Source: Pseudomonadota bacterium
GTDB taxonomy: Bacteria; Pseudomonadota; Gammaproteobacteria; Steroidobacterales; Steroidobacteraceae
Assembly: GCA_021816775.1 (NCBI GenBank)
Contig: JAKAXA010000014.1
Coordinates: 1-64,000 of the forward strand
Reading direction: 5' to 3'
DNA: 64,000 nucleotides
How positions within the stretch are numbered: the first letter of the stretch is position 1; each line of letters begins with the position of its first letter. The position numbers were made by a program, and so were the translations under genes. The notes beneath the pieces were generated by a model. It had not been told where the DNA came from and searched no databases. It was given only the letters and a program-made list of their open reading frames with translations. Positions 1-6,724 of this stretch are shown piece after piece.

Positions 1-742
1 TCACGGTGCCGACGAAGATCGCCCCGTGGCGCACGACCAGATTGCGGGACAGCTGGTGCAGATGATCGGATCTGCGGTTTTTGAGCCTGGCATGGATCGC
101 CCGGGCGCGAGCCTTCTTGCCGGCGCGTTGTGCGACGGCAAGCTTGCCCTCGAGTTCCGGGTAGAACCGCGCCGCCTCGACCTTCAGGCCCGCGGAGGTG
201 GTGCTCAGATCCTTCAGGCCGAGGTCGATCGCGATCGCATCAGAAGGGGCATGCAGGGGCGCTGCTTCCCGCTTCACTCTCACGAGCGCGTTCAGATGCC
301 ACCGGGCGCGGCCGTCCTCGCAGACAGAGCCGCAACGGTTGCAATACTTCGAGAGATCCCAGCTGTCCCAGGGCCGCAGGCGCCGGCCCATGACGCGCAC
401 GACACCCGGGGAGCGGCATTGGATCGCGACCGCCTTGAAGGGGACCCATCCCAGGCTGTCGTTCGAGCGCTTCCGATCCGAGACGCGACAGCGGAGCCTG
501 CGCCGGCGCAACGGCAGCCGGCGCAGCACGTACTCCTCGTTCACCGCCTGCACCGTCTGGGAGTGCAGCTCAAGACCCGCTTTCGTGGCGAGGGCGGTGA
601 ACTCATGCAGATCCTCTGCCGAGAGAAACCGATCCTCGCGCTCGAGGACCTTCAGGCAGGTCCGCGGGTCGTCGTTCCAGACAAAGTTGACCTCACACGC
701 TCGAGCTCAAATTCAGGACACGTGCTTGTCCCGCACGCGCAC
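1..742 (-). pseudogene. tnpB: IS200/IS605-family TnpB remnant, cut by window edge
   Basis: Translating the minus strand from about 709 down to 2 gives an unbroken TnpB-like reading frame that leaves the window on the left. It shows the N-terminal signature CEVNFVWN, the region LHSQTVQAVNEEY, the RuvC-I aspartate in AIDLGLKDLST and the HQLSRNLVVRHGAIFVGTV segment. The zinc finger and RuvC-III end lie outside the window. Upstream the frame continues to VRVRDKHVS, the usual start of this subfamily, but in-frame TGA codons lie at 713-715 and 707-709 and a TAG at 764-766. No start codon follows the stops until far inside the gene. I therefore read it as a nonsense-inactivated transposon nuclease gene. 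It is absent from the ORF track because it has no start and runs off the edge. It belongs to the same subfamily as the copy at 23159-24181 but is clearly not identical to it. Confidence 0.75.
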
Positions 743-904
743 CCGCGGCGTGCGCCCGCACTCCTATTCCGGACAGACCGAGCGGTTGCGGGGCATCTCC
801 AGGGTGTATATCCCACCAGGTATCGAGATCGATTCCCAACGACGCCTGATCTCTCTGCATGAATGCCGGAGTCTTACGGCGTGATGGGATAATCTTCCTT
901 CGCC

Positions 905-2254
905 ATGTGGACGAGAATCTGGGCATTCCTGGATGACTGGTTCTTCGGGACCGCCGCGGGCGGTGCCGTCCCCCGCGGCCGGCTGGTCCGCGGACTGAGC
1001 TATCTCTACGCGGTGCTGCGCGACCTGCTGACGGGCGGGCAGATCAATCTGCGCGCGATGGGGCTCGTCTACACGACGCTCCTGACCCTGATTCCGCTGG
1101 CGGCCTTCAGCTTCGCGATCCTGAAGCTCTTCGGCGCGGGCGGCGATCTGCAGCCGGTCGTCTACCAGTTCTTCAGCGCCCTCGGGCCCGCGGATGCCGC
1201 CAAGGTGACCTCGCGCGTGGTGCTGTTCGCCGATCGCGTCGGTGGTGGGGTGCTCGGCTCGGTGGGCTTCGCGCTGCTCGCCTGGACGCTGATCGGCACC
1301 ATCAAGAAGGTCGAGGACAGCTTCAATTTCCTCTGGCGCGTGCAGAAGGCGCGCAGCTTCGCGCGCCGCATCACCGAGTACCTCACGCTGGTCGTGGGCG
1401 GTCCGGTCATTCTGGTGATGTTCATCGGCATGTCGCACCGCGCAATCGACAGCGCGCCGTTTCGCGACCTGGCCCGTCTGCCGTGGGTCGACCTGTTCAC
1501 CACCGCGGGGATCAAGCTCGCCCCCTACGTCATGGTGATCGTCGCCTTCACGGGGCTGTATCTGCTCGTGCCCAATACGCGCGTGCAATTCCGTCCCGCG
1601 CTGATCGGTGCGGTGGTCGGTGGCGTGATCTGGGCGGCGGTGGGGCGGGTGTTCACGGCCTTCGTGGTGCACTCGACGCGCCTCGCCATCGTCTACGCGG
1701 GTTTCGCATTCATCGTGGCGGGTCTGCTGTGGACGTACCTCGGCTGGCTGATCCTGCTCGCCGGAGCGCAGCTGTCGTTCTACATCCAGAATCCGGCCTA
1801 TCTGCGCCTCGGTCTGCAGGAGCTGAAGCTCTCGGGCGCAGAGGTCGAGCAGCTGGCCCTGCGCATGATGTATCTGGTGGGGCGCGCCCATCTGACGGGC
1901 GAGAAGCTCTGGAGCATGAACGCGCTCGCCACGGAGCTCGGACTGCCGGGCATCGCGGTGGCGCAGATCGTGCACGCGCTCGAGCACTGCGGGCTGCTGG
2001 TCGTGACCGAGGATGATGAGCTCCTGCCGGCGCGCGATATCGGGCGCATCAGGCTCGCGGAGATACTCGACGTCGCCCGCAGCCGCCTGCCCGGGGACTT
2101 CACCCCGCGCCTGGCGCCCATCCCGCCGGTCGATCGCCTGCTGAGCGCGATCGATGAGGCGCGCCGCCACCGCTGCGGTGAGCTCACGCTGCGCGATCTG
2201 GTGCAGGAGCCTCCCCGGCCGGCGCTGGTCATCGCCTCCGGCAACGGCCCGTGA
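905..2254 (+). CDS. yihY: YihY/BrkB-family inner membrane protein (UPF0761)
   Basis: 449-residue polytopic membrane protein of the YihY/virulence-factor BrkB family, whose molecular function is not settled. About six hydrophobic segments lie between residues 50 and 300, including one around GLVYTTLLTLIPLAAFSFA and one in LLWTYLGWLILLAGAQLSF. The region after about residue 310 is soluble and looks like a winged-helix domain (ALATELGLPGIAVAQIVHAL). This extension is seen in the longer gammaproteobacterial members. ATG start at 905. A GATAAT hexamer lies about 12 bases upstream of the start, with no clear -35 box. The gene faces rpiA convergently with a gap of about 10 bases. Confidence 0.85.
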   Translation: MWTRIWAFLDDWFFGTAAGGAVPRGRLVRGLSYLYAVLRDLLTGGQINLRAMGLVYTTLLTLIPLAAFSFAILKLFGAGGDLQPVVYQFFSALGPADAAKVTSRVVLFADRVGGGVLGSVGFALLAWTLIGTIKKVEDSFNFLWRVQKARSFARRITEYLTLVVGGPVILVMFIGMSHRAIDSAPFRDLARLPWVDLFTTAGIKLAPYVMVIVAFTGLYLLVPNTRVQFRPALIGAVVGGVIWAAVGRVFTAFVVHSTRLAIVYAGFAFIVAGLLWTYLGWLILLAGAQLSFYIQNPAYLRLGLQELKLSGAEVEQLALRMMYLVGRAHLTGEKLWSMNALATELGLPGIAVAQIVHALEHCGLLVVTEDDELLPARDIGRIRLAEILDVARSRLPGDFTPRLAPIPPVDRLLSAIDEARRHRCGELTLRDLVQEPPRPALVIASGNGP

Positions 2255-2264
2255 GTCCCAGCCG

Positions 2265-2951
2265 CTAAATCGTCTCGGTGCCCGTCGCGGTACCCACGAC
2301 GAGCACATCCGCCGGGCGCGCGGCGAACAGTCCCACGGTCACGACACCGGTAATCTCACCCAGCTCGCGCTCGAGCGCGCGCGGATCGCTGATCGAGAGG
2401 CCGTGCACGTCGAGGATCTGGTTGCCGTTATCGGTCACGAAGCCGCGGCGCCACACCGGGCGTGCGCCGCGTGCCTCGATCGCCCGTGCCACCAGCGTGC
2501 GGGCCATCGGGATGACCTCGACGGGCAGCGGAAAGGCGCCCAGGGTCTCGACCAGTTTGCCGTCATCGATGATGCACACGAAGCGCTGCGCCGCGGCCGC
2601 CACGATCTTCTCGCGCGTCAGCGCACCGCCGCCGCCTTTGATGAGGTGGCGCGCGCGGGTCGCCTCGTCGGCGCCGTCGATGTACAGGGGCAATGCGGCG
2701 ACGTCGTTGAGGTCCAGGACCTCGATACCCGCGGCGCGCAGCAGAGTGCTGCTTGCCTCGGAGCTCGATACCGCCGCGCGGATCAGGCCGGGCCGCGCTG
2801 CGAGCGCCTCGATGAGGCAGCCGACGGTCGAGCCGGTGCCGACCCCGAGCACGCTGTCCGCTGCGACGTAGCGCAGCGCGGCTTCGGCGCTGCGGCGCTT
2901 CTTGGCGTGGGCCTCGGTGTCTTTCGAAGCTGTGCGAGTGGTGTGTGACAC
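2265..2951 (-). CDS. rpiA: Ribose-5-phosphate isomerase A
   Basis: Interconverts ribose 5-phosphate and ribulose 5-phosphate in the pentose phosphate pathway. Diagnostic motifs are all present: GVGTGSTV near residue 40, YIDGADEAT with the catalytic aspartates, and [13 protein letters not shown]. The track ORF extends to 3176, but the upstream part translates a hairpin repeat and the antisense of the lysine-rich peptide gene. I place the start at GTG 2951 ([10 protein letters not shown]), giving 228 residues against 219 in E. coli. It lies downstream of the lysine-rich mini-gene and two hairpins on the same strand. Its own promoter is not obvious, so partial read-through is possible. Confidence 0.92.
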   Translation of the reverse strand: MSHTTRTASKDTEAHAKKRRSAEAALRYVAADSVLGVGTGSTVGCLIEALAARPGLIRAAVSSSEASSTLLRAAGIEVLDLNDVAALPLYIDGADEATRARHLIKGGGGALTREKIVAAAAQRFVCIIDDGKLVETLGAFPLPVEVIPMARTLVARAIEARGARPVWRRGFVTDNGNQILDVHGLSISDPRALERELGEITGVVTVGLFAARPADVLVVGTATGTETI

Positions 2952-2986
2952 GGCTATTTCCCAGGGGCTGAAAACGAATGTGCCCG

Positions 2987-3006
2987 CTTGCGCGGGCACG
3001 AGGGCA
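2987..3006 (-). repeat. REP-like hairpin ahead of rpiA
   Basis: GTGCCCGC-TTGC-GCGGGCAC forms a perfect 8-bp stem with a 4-base loop. Read on the minus strand it is followed by ATTCGTTTTC, a weak T-rich tail. Read through, it would encode a VPAQAG-type peptide, which is the usual translation of short palindromic intergenic repeats in many proteobacteria. It may act as an RNA hairpin (weak terminator or mRNA-end stabiliser) between the lysine-rich peptide gene and rpiA. Whether it is repeated elsewhere in the genome cannot be judged from this window. Confidence 0.5.
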
Positions 3007-3023
3007 TCGAACTTTGTTTCACT

Positions 3024-3051
3024 CGGCGGCCGCCGAAGCGGCCGCCGAGCG
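3024..3051 (-). terminator. 12-bp GC-rich stem with UUCG tetraloop
   Basis: On the minus strand CTCGGCGGCCGC-TTCG-GCGGCCGCCGAG is a perfect 12-bp stem capped by a C(UUCG)G tetraloop, an exceptionally stable RNA hairpin. It begins about 8 bases after the stop codon of the lysine-rich peptide gene. There is no long U-tract behind it (TGAAACAAAG). It is therefore either a weak or Rho-assisted terminator, or a 3' stabilising structure for the small mRNA. Confidence 0.6.
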
Positions 3052-3058
3052 AAAGGCC

Positions 3059-3112
3059 TTACTTCTTCTTCGCAGCTTTCTTCTTCGCGGCCTTCTTCTT
3101 TGCCTTCGCCAT
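3059..3112 (-). CDS. 17-residue lysine/alanine-rich basic peptide
   Basis: A short reading frame missing from the ORF track: ATG at 3112 to TAA at 3059-3061 encodes [17 protein letters not shown]. It consists of AKKKA-type repeats like histone H1 tails, with 11 lysines in 17 residues. Support for it being real: a good promoter about 40 bases upstream (3149-3176), a GGAGAGCC ribosome-binding stretch just before the ATG, and a very stable hairpin just after the stop. Function unknown; nucleic-acid binding is a natural guess from charge alone. The alternative is that this is part of a small non-coding RNA whose coding potential is accidental. Confidence 0.55.
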   Translation of the reverse strand: MAKAKKKAAKKKAAKKK

Positions 3113-3148
3113 GTTGGCTCTCCAGTTGACGGGTTAGTCCGAGGGCCG

Positions 3149-3176
3149 AGTATATACATGCGAAACAAAAATACAA
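3149..3176 (-). promoter_or_regulatory. Sigma-70 type promoter for the lysine-rich peptide
   Basis: On the minus strand: -35 TTGTAT (3176-3171), 16-base spacer, -10 TATACT (3154-3149). The local sequence is strikingly AT-rich against a GC-rich background. Transcription would begin near 3142, about 30 bases before the mini-gene ATG. Confidence 0.55.
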
Positions 3177-3252
3177 GCAAGTCCTAAGAGGATGTGCTAG
3201 CGGACCATCGGTCGTGCCGTGCCTCTCGATCGGCGCCGCGTGTTCCCATCGC

Positions 3253-3840
3253 TCACGGCAAGGCGCGGGTGCGGGCGCAATGGATGATGCCGCGCTCGGT
3301 GATCACCATGTCGAGCGGCACATCGTGCGCGGCGCGCTCGATGCGCTCGAGCTGCTGCATCGCGTAGCCGAGTCCAACGAGCAGCGGTCTCGCGCTCATC
3401 GCGCGCGCGCGCGTGAAGGCCAGCGCGCGATCGTAATAACCACCGCCCATGCCGAGACGGTTCCCGCGCCGATCGAATCCGACCAGCGGAACGAAGAGGA
3501 TATCGAGCGCGCGCGCGCTCGGCAGCGCGGGACCGAGCGGCTCGGGGATGCCGAAGCGATTGCGCAGCACCCGCGTGCCGAGCCGCACGAACTGCATCGA
3601 GCGGGCCGGTGATTGCGCGCCGATGCGTGGCAGATACACCTGGCTGCCGCGGCGGCGGGCGAGCGCCAGCAGCGCGGCGGTATCGAGTTCTTCGGGCAGC
3701 GCGATGTAAAGGCCGATGCGCCACTGCGGACGCACCAGGCGCTCGCGCTCGGCGATCAGCGCCACGCGGCGCGCGCTGCGCGCGCGCTCGATCGGAGGGA
3801 TGCTCCGGCGGGCTTGTCGGAGCGAGGCCCGCAGTCGCAT
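3253..3840 (-). CDS. ygfA: 5-formyltetrahydrofolate cyclo-ligase
   Basis: Converts 5-formyl-THF to 5,10-methenyl-THF with ATP. The family signature GMGGGYYDR lies near residue 140, preceded by [16 protein letters not shown]. The N-terminal [12 protein letters not shown] is the typical basic start. The track ORF begins at 4011, but its first 57 codons translate the 6S RNA. ATG 3840 gives 195 residues, normal for the family; a GTG about 12 codons upstream is possible but would overlap the RNA. The position directly downstream of 6S RNA and zapA is the classic gammaproteobacterial ssrS-ygfA arrangement, in which YgfA has been linked to the starvation/persistence response. Confidence 0.9.
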   Translation of the reverse strand: MRLRASLRQARRSIPPIERARSARRVALIAERERLVRPQWRIGLYIALPEELDTAALLALARRRGSQVYLPRIGAQSPARSMQFVRLGTRVLRNRFGIPEPLGPALPSARALDILFVPLVGFDRRGNRLGMGGGYYDRALAFTRARAMSARPLLVGLGYAMQQLERIERAAHDVPLDMVITERGIIHCARTRALP

Positions 3841-3867
3841 GCGGGCCGGCTGCGAGCTGGAATCAGG

Positions 3868-4062
3868 AAGCGTCACCCGCCTGTGCCGGTGCGAACCGTT
3901 GCTCTCGAACCGGAGCAACAAGTGGGACAGGCTGCGGCAGGTAAGGCTTTCCGCTCGGGGCGGACTTGCACAATTCTGCCGGCAAGCCCTGAAGTCCCAT
4001 GGGTGTTTCAATTAGGGTCCGAGGTAACCCGGCCCGCGTGTCGAACACCGCAGGCGACGCTG
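3868..4062 (-). ncRNA. ssrS: 6S RNA, regulator of sigma-70 RNA polymerase
   Basis: Sits between zapA and ygfA, the standard ssrS locus. The ends pair as a closing stem: GCGTCGCCTG (4060-4051) with CAGGCG...GACGC ending near 3870, giving about 191-195 nt. Conserved internal blocks resemble Pseudomonas 6S RNA: CCTGCGGTGTTCG near the 5' end, GTCCGCCCCGAGCGGAAAGCCTTA on the 3' side of the central bubble, and the GGTTCGAGAGCAACGGTTCG hairpin near the 3' end. 6S RNA mimics an open promoter and sequesters sigma-70 holoenzyme in stationary phase. A TACAGT box at 4073-4068 could serve as its -10. Exact ends are estimates. Confidence 0.85.
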
Positions 4063-4122
4063 CAAGCACTGTACACCAAAGCACGCCCGGGCGCAGTCGG
4101 GGCGAGCGCACCGCGGCGCGCC

Positions 4123-4437
4123 TCACAGTTCGAGCGGCCGGCTGTGTCCGAGCGCCGTTTCCACCCGCTCGCGCAGGGCGCGGATCTTGTCGCCGGCCTC
4201 GACGGTGCTGCGGTTGCCCCGCTCGCGAAGCAGCAGCAGCTCGTTTGCCATATTGAGCGCGACCATCACCGCGATGCGGTCGAGTCCGACGACCTTGCCG
4301 CTGTCGCGCACTTCGCGCATGCGGGTATTGAGGTATTCCGCCGCATCGAGCAGGGCCGGCCGCTCCTCGTGGGGGCAGGCGATCATGTAGTCCCGGTCGA
4401 GGATGCGCACGCTGACGCGCGCCGGATCTGCGCTCAC
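4123..4437 (-). CDS. zapA: Cell division protein ZapA
   Basis: 104 residues. The N-terminal globular part (VSVRILDRDYMIACPHEE) binds FtsZ and is followed by a C-terminal coiled coil (residues 45-100) containing GLDRIAVMVALNMANELL. ZapA bundles FtsZ filaments at the division ring. Its start codon overlaps the stop of the upstream coiled-coil gene by 4 bases, so the pair is translationally coupled. The 6S RNA follows about 60 bases downstream, as in other gammaproteobacteria. Confidence 0.92.
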   Translation of the reverse strand: MSADPARVSVRILDRDYMIACPHEERPALLDAAEYLNTRMREVRDSGKVVGLDRIAVMVALNMANELLLLRERGNRSTVEAGDKIRALRERVETALGHSRPLEL

Positions 4438-4664
4438 GCGCCGTGCTCCAGGGTTTTCAATCGCCCGATCATGGCCTCGACCCGCGCGCGCACCTGTTCG
4501 TTCTTCTGCAGCAGCGTCGCGCGCTCGCTGGCGAGCGATTCGTGCCGCTGCTTGAGCGCGTGGTTCTCCTCGCGCAGCTGCTCAAGGGCGCCGAGCAGCT
4601 CATCGATCCGCCGGGTCAGGCGGGTGAGCTCGGTATCGAGGGCTGATGATGCGGCAGCGCTCAT
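4434..4664 (-). CDS. ZapB-like coiled-coil division protein (TIGR02449 type)
   Basis: 76-residue protein that is almost entirely one coiled coil: regular heptads run through DELLGALEQLREENHALKQR and on to the C-terminus. Small coiled-coil proteins at this position upstream of zapA are annotated TIGR02449 or ZapB-like in Pseudomonas and Xanthomonas relatives, and are thought to work with ZapA at the Z-ring. The long track ORF to 5270 is mostly antisense to ygfB. The start at ATG 4664 (MSAAASSALD) is supported by a promoter at 4674-4703 directly before it. Confidence 0.8.
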   Translation of the reverse strand: MSAAASSALDTELTRLTRRIDELLGALEQLREENHALKQRHESLASERATLLQKNEQVRARVEAMIGRLKTLEHGA

Positions 4665-4673
4665 GCTGGCGCG

Positions 4674-4703
4674 ACTATAGTGCGGCGCTCTCCACGCGGT
4701 CAA
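4674..4703 (-). promoter_or_regulatory. Sigma-70 promoter for zapB-like/zapA/6S unit
   Basis: Minus strand: -35 TTGACC (4703-4698), 18-base spacer, -10 TATAGT (4679-4674). Both hexamers match the consensus at five of six positions. The predicted start near 4667 lies only a few bases before the ATG at 4664, so the transcript would be leaderless or nearly so. Confidence 0.6.
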
Positions 4704-4778
4704 TGCGAAGCTCCGGGCGCCCCCCGGGGGAGCCGGGCGGGGATCCGCCGGCGCCGACATGCGGCATAATGGGCGGTA

Positions 4779-5336
4779 ATGATGCAGGCGGACTATGCCG
4801 AGGTTCAGACCGTTCTCACCGGCGAGCATTCGCTCACCGATGCGGCCGAGGCGCACGGCACGCTGACCGGCTCGCTGTGCTCTGCGCCGGGGTATCGCTT
4901 CGAGGACTGGCTGCTCGACATCCTGCCGGAGGGGCAGGCCCGCCCGCCGAGCATGCCGGTGCTGCGCGCCCTGTATCGGCGAACGGCCGGGGCGCTTACC
5001 GGCCCGCAGATGGGATTCGACCTGCTCCTGCCCGATGACGGCCGCCCGATCATCGAGCGCGCCGGGGCGCTCGCGCTGTGGTGTCAGGGGTTTCTCTACG
5101 GACTCGGCCTCGGCGTGCTGCGCGATGCGGCGAACATGCCCGGCGAGGTGAGCGAGATCGTCAACGACATCACGGAAATCGGCAGCGCCGCGGTCGACAC
5201 GACGCAGAGCGAGGAGTCGAACGAGGCGGCCTATGCTGAGCTCGTCGAGTTCATCCGCGTCAGCGTGCAAGTGGTCTTCGAGGAGCTCGCGCCGCTGCGC
5301 GACCCGCCCGCCTCACCTGGAGCGCCTTTCCATTGA
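4779..5336 (+). CDS. ygfB: YgfB/YecA family protein (UPF0149)
   Basis: 185 residues. The YgfB fold is recognised by GALALWCQGFLYGLGLG in the middle and the acidic C-terminal stretch EIVNDITEIGSAAVDT, the usual end of the family. In Pseudomonas aeruginosa a YgfB homologue represses peptidoglycan-recycling and AmpC-related genes; whether this one does is unknown. Two adjacent ATGs (4779, 4782) are possible starts, and a GGGCGG stretch suits the second. A CATAAT box lies at 4765-4770. It is coupled to pepP by a 4-base overlap. Confidence 0.85.
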   Translation: MMQADYAEVQTVLTGEHSLTDAAEAHGTLTGSLCSAPGYRFEDWLLDILPEGQARPPSMPVLRALYRRTAGALTGPQMGFDLLLPDDGRPIIERAGALALWCQGFLYGLGLGVLRDAANMPGEVSEIVNDITEIGSAAVDTTQSEESNEAAYAELVEFIRVSVQVVFEELAPLRDPPASPGAPFH

Positions 5337-6724
5337 AGCCTGAGACCCCCGCAGAAGAGTTCGCGCGCCGCCGCAGAGCGTTGATGCGACTGATGGGGCG
5401 CGACGCCATCGCCATCGTCCCGGCCGCGCCGGTTCGCAAGCGCAACAACGACGTCGATTATGCATACCGGCAGGACAGCGACTTTCACTATCTCACCGGC
5501 TTCGGCGAGCCGGAGGCGGTCGCCGTTCTGATCCCGGGGCGCGAACAGGCCGAGTACATTCTGTTCGTGCGCGACCGTGATCCGGCGCGCGAGACGTGGG
5601 ACGGCCGGCGCGCAGGCCCTGCGGGCGCGCGCCGCCTCTACGGCGCGCACGATGCGTTCCCCATCACCGATATCGACGAGATCCTCCCCGGGCTGATGGA
5701 GAACCGCGCCAAGGTCTTCTATGCCATGGGCATGTACCCGGAATTCGACCAGCGAGTGGTCGGCTGGGTGAACGGCCTGCGCACCCAGGCGCGCAATGGC
5801 CGCCATCCGCCGCAGGAGTTCGTGGCGCTCGATCAGGTGCTGCACGAGCTGCGCCTGTTCAAATCGCGCACCGAGCTCGGTCTGATGCGTGAAGCGGCGC
5901 GTATCGGCGCGCTGGCGCATGTGCGGGCCATGCGTTTCTGCCGCCCCGGCCGCATGGAATACGAGCTGATGGCCGAGCTCGTGCACGAGTTCCGCCGCCA
6001 CGGGGCCGACACCTCGTATTACCCGATCGTCGGCTCGGGGGCGAACAGCTGCATCCTGCACTACAACGAGAACGATCAGCCGCTGCGCGACGGCGAGGTG
6101 GTGCTGATCGACGCCGGCTGCGAATACGAGTACTACGCCTCGGACATCACCCGCACCTTCCCGGTGAGCGGGCGTTTCAGCCGCGAGCAGCGGGCGGTCT
6201 ACGAGGTCGTGCACGAGGCCAATCTCGCGGCGATCGCCAAAGTGCGCCCCGGCAGTCACTGGAACGAGCCGCACGAGGCGGCGGTCCGGGTGATCACGCA
6301 CGGGCTGGTCAGACTCGGGCTGCTCAAGGGTCGGCCGGCGAAGCTCGAGCGCGATGGCGCCTACCGGCGCTTCTTCATGCACCGCACCGGCCACTGGCTC
6401 GGGATGGATGTGCACGATGTCGGCGATTACAAGGTCGGGGAGGCGTGGCGTGTCCTCGAGCCCGGCATGGTGTTGACGATCGAGCCGGGCATCTACATCC
6501 CTCGCGGCGCGCGCGGCGTGCCCAAACGCTTCCAGGGCATCGGCGTGCGCATCGAAGATGACGTCGTGGTGACCAAGAGCGGAGCTGAAGTGCTCACCGA
6601 CGGCGTCCCGAAAGACCCCGATCTGATCGAGGCGCTGATGGCCGCGCCGCATGTGAACGGCGTGCGGGCTTTGGCCACGCGCACGCGCGGCAAGGCGCGG
6701 CGGAGTCAGCGTGCCCAAGCATGA
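5333..6724 (+). CDS. pepP: Xaa-Pro aminopeptidase P
   Basis: 463-residue M24 metallopeptidase releasing N-terminal residues before proline. Dinuclear metal ligands are visible in VLIDAGCEYEYYASDITRTF (two Asp), HRTGHWLGMDVHD (His), LTIEPGIYIP (Glu) and GVRIEDDV (Glu). The N-terminal aminopeptidase-P domain (KRNNDVDYAYRQDSDFHYLTG) is intact. It starts with TTG at 5333, overlapping the ygfB stop. The gene order ygfB-pepP-ubiH-ubiI is the conserved gammaproteobacterial operon. Confidence 0.94.
   Translation: MKPETPAEEFARRRRALMRLMGRDAIAIVPAAPVRKRNNDVDYAYRQDSDFHYLTGFGEPEAVAVLIPGREQAEYILFVRDRDPARETWDGRRAGPAGARRLYGAHDAFPITDIDEILPGLMENRAKVFYAMGMYPEFDQRVVGWVNGLRTQARNGRHPPQEFVALDQVLHELRLFKSRTELGLMREAARIGALAHVRAMRFCRPGRMEYELMAELVHEFRRHGADTSYYPIVGSGANSCILHYNENDQPLRDGEVVLIDAGCEYEYYASDITRTFPVSGRFSREQRAVYEVVHEANLAAIAKVRPGSHWNEPHEAAVRVITHGLVRLGLLKGRPAKLERDGAYRRFFMHRTGHWLGMDVHDVGDYKVGEAWRVLEPGMVLTIEPGIYIPRGARGVPKRFQGIGVRIEDDVVVTKSGAEVLTDGVPKDPDLIEALMAAPHVNGVRALATRTRGKARRSQRAQA

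Noticed and set aside
764-2308. 514-residue minus-strand ORF opposite yihY
   Set aside because: Low-complexity, Arg/His/Asp/Gln-rich translation with no recognisable domain; it is the antisense shadow of a clear YihY-family gene in GC-rich DNA.
2952-3176. Extended rpiA start at 3176
   Set aside because: The upstream codons read through the hairpins and the lysine-rich unit in another frame (acidic [14 protein letters not shown]), not RpiA-like.
3253-4011. Extended ygfA reading from ATG 4011
   Set aside because: The extra 57 codons translate the conserved 6S RNA; the family N-terminus starts at 3840.
4765-4770. CATAAT as a firm ygfB promoter
   Set aside because: A decent -10 but no matching -35 and too close to the start codon to be confident; mentioned only in the ygfB entry.
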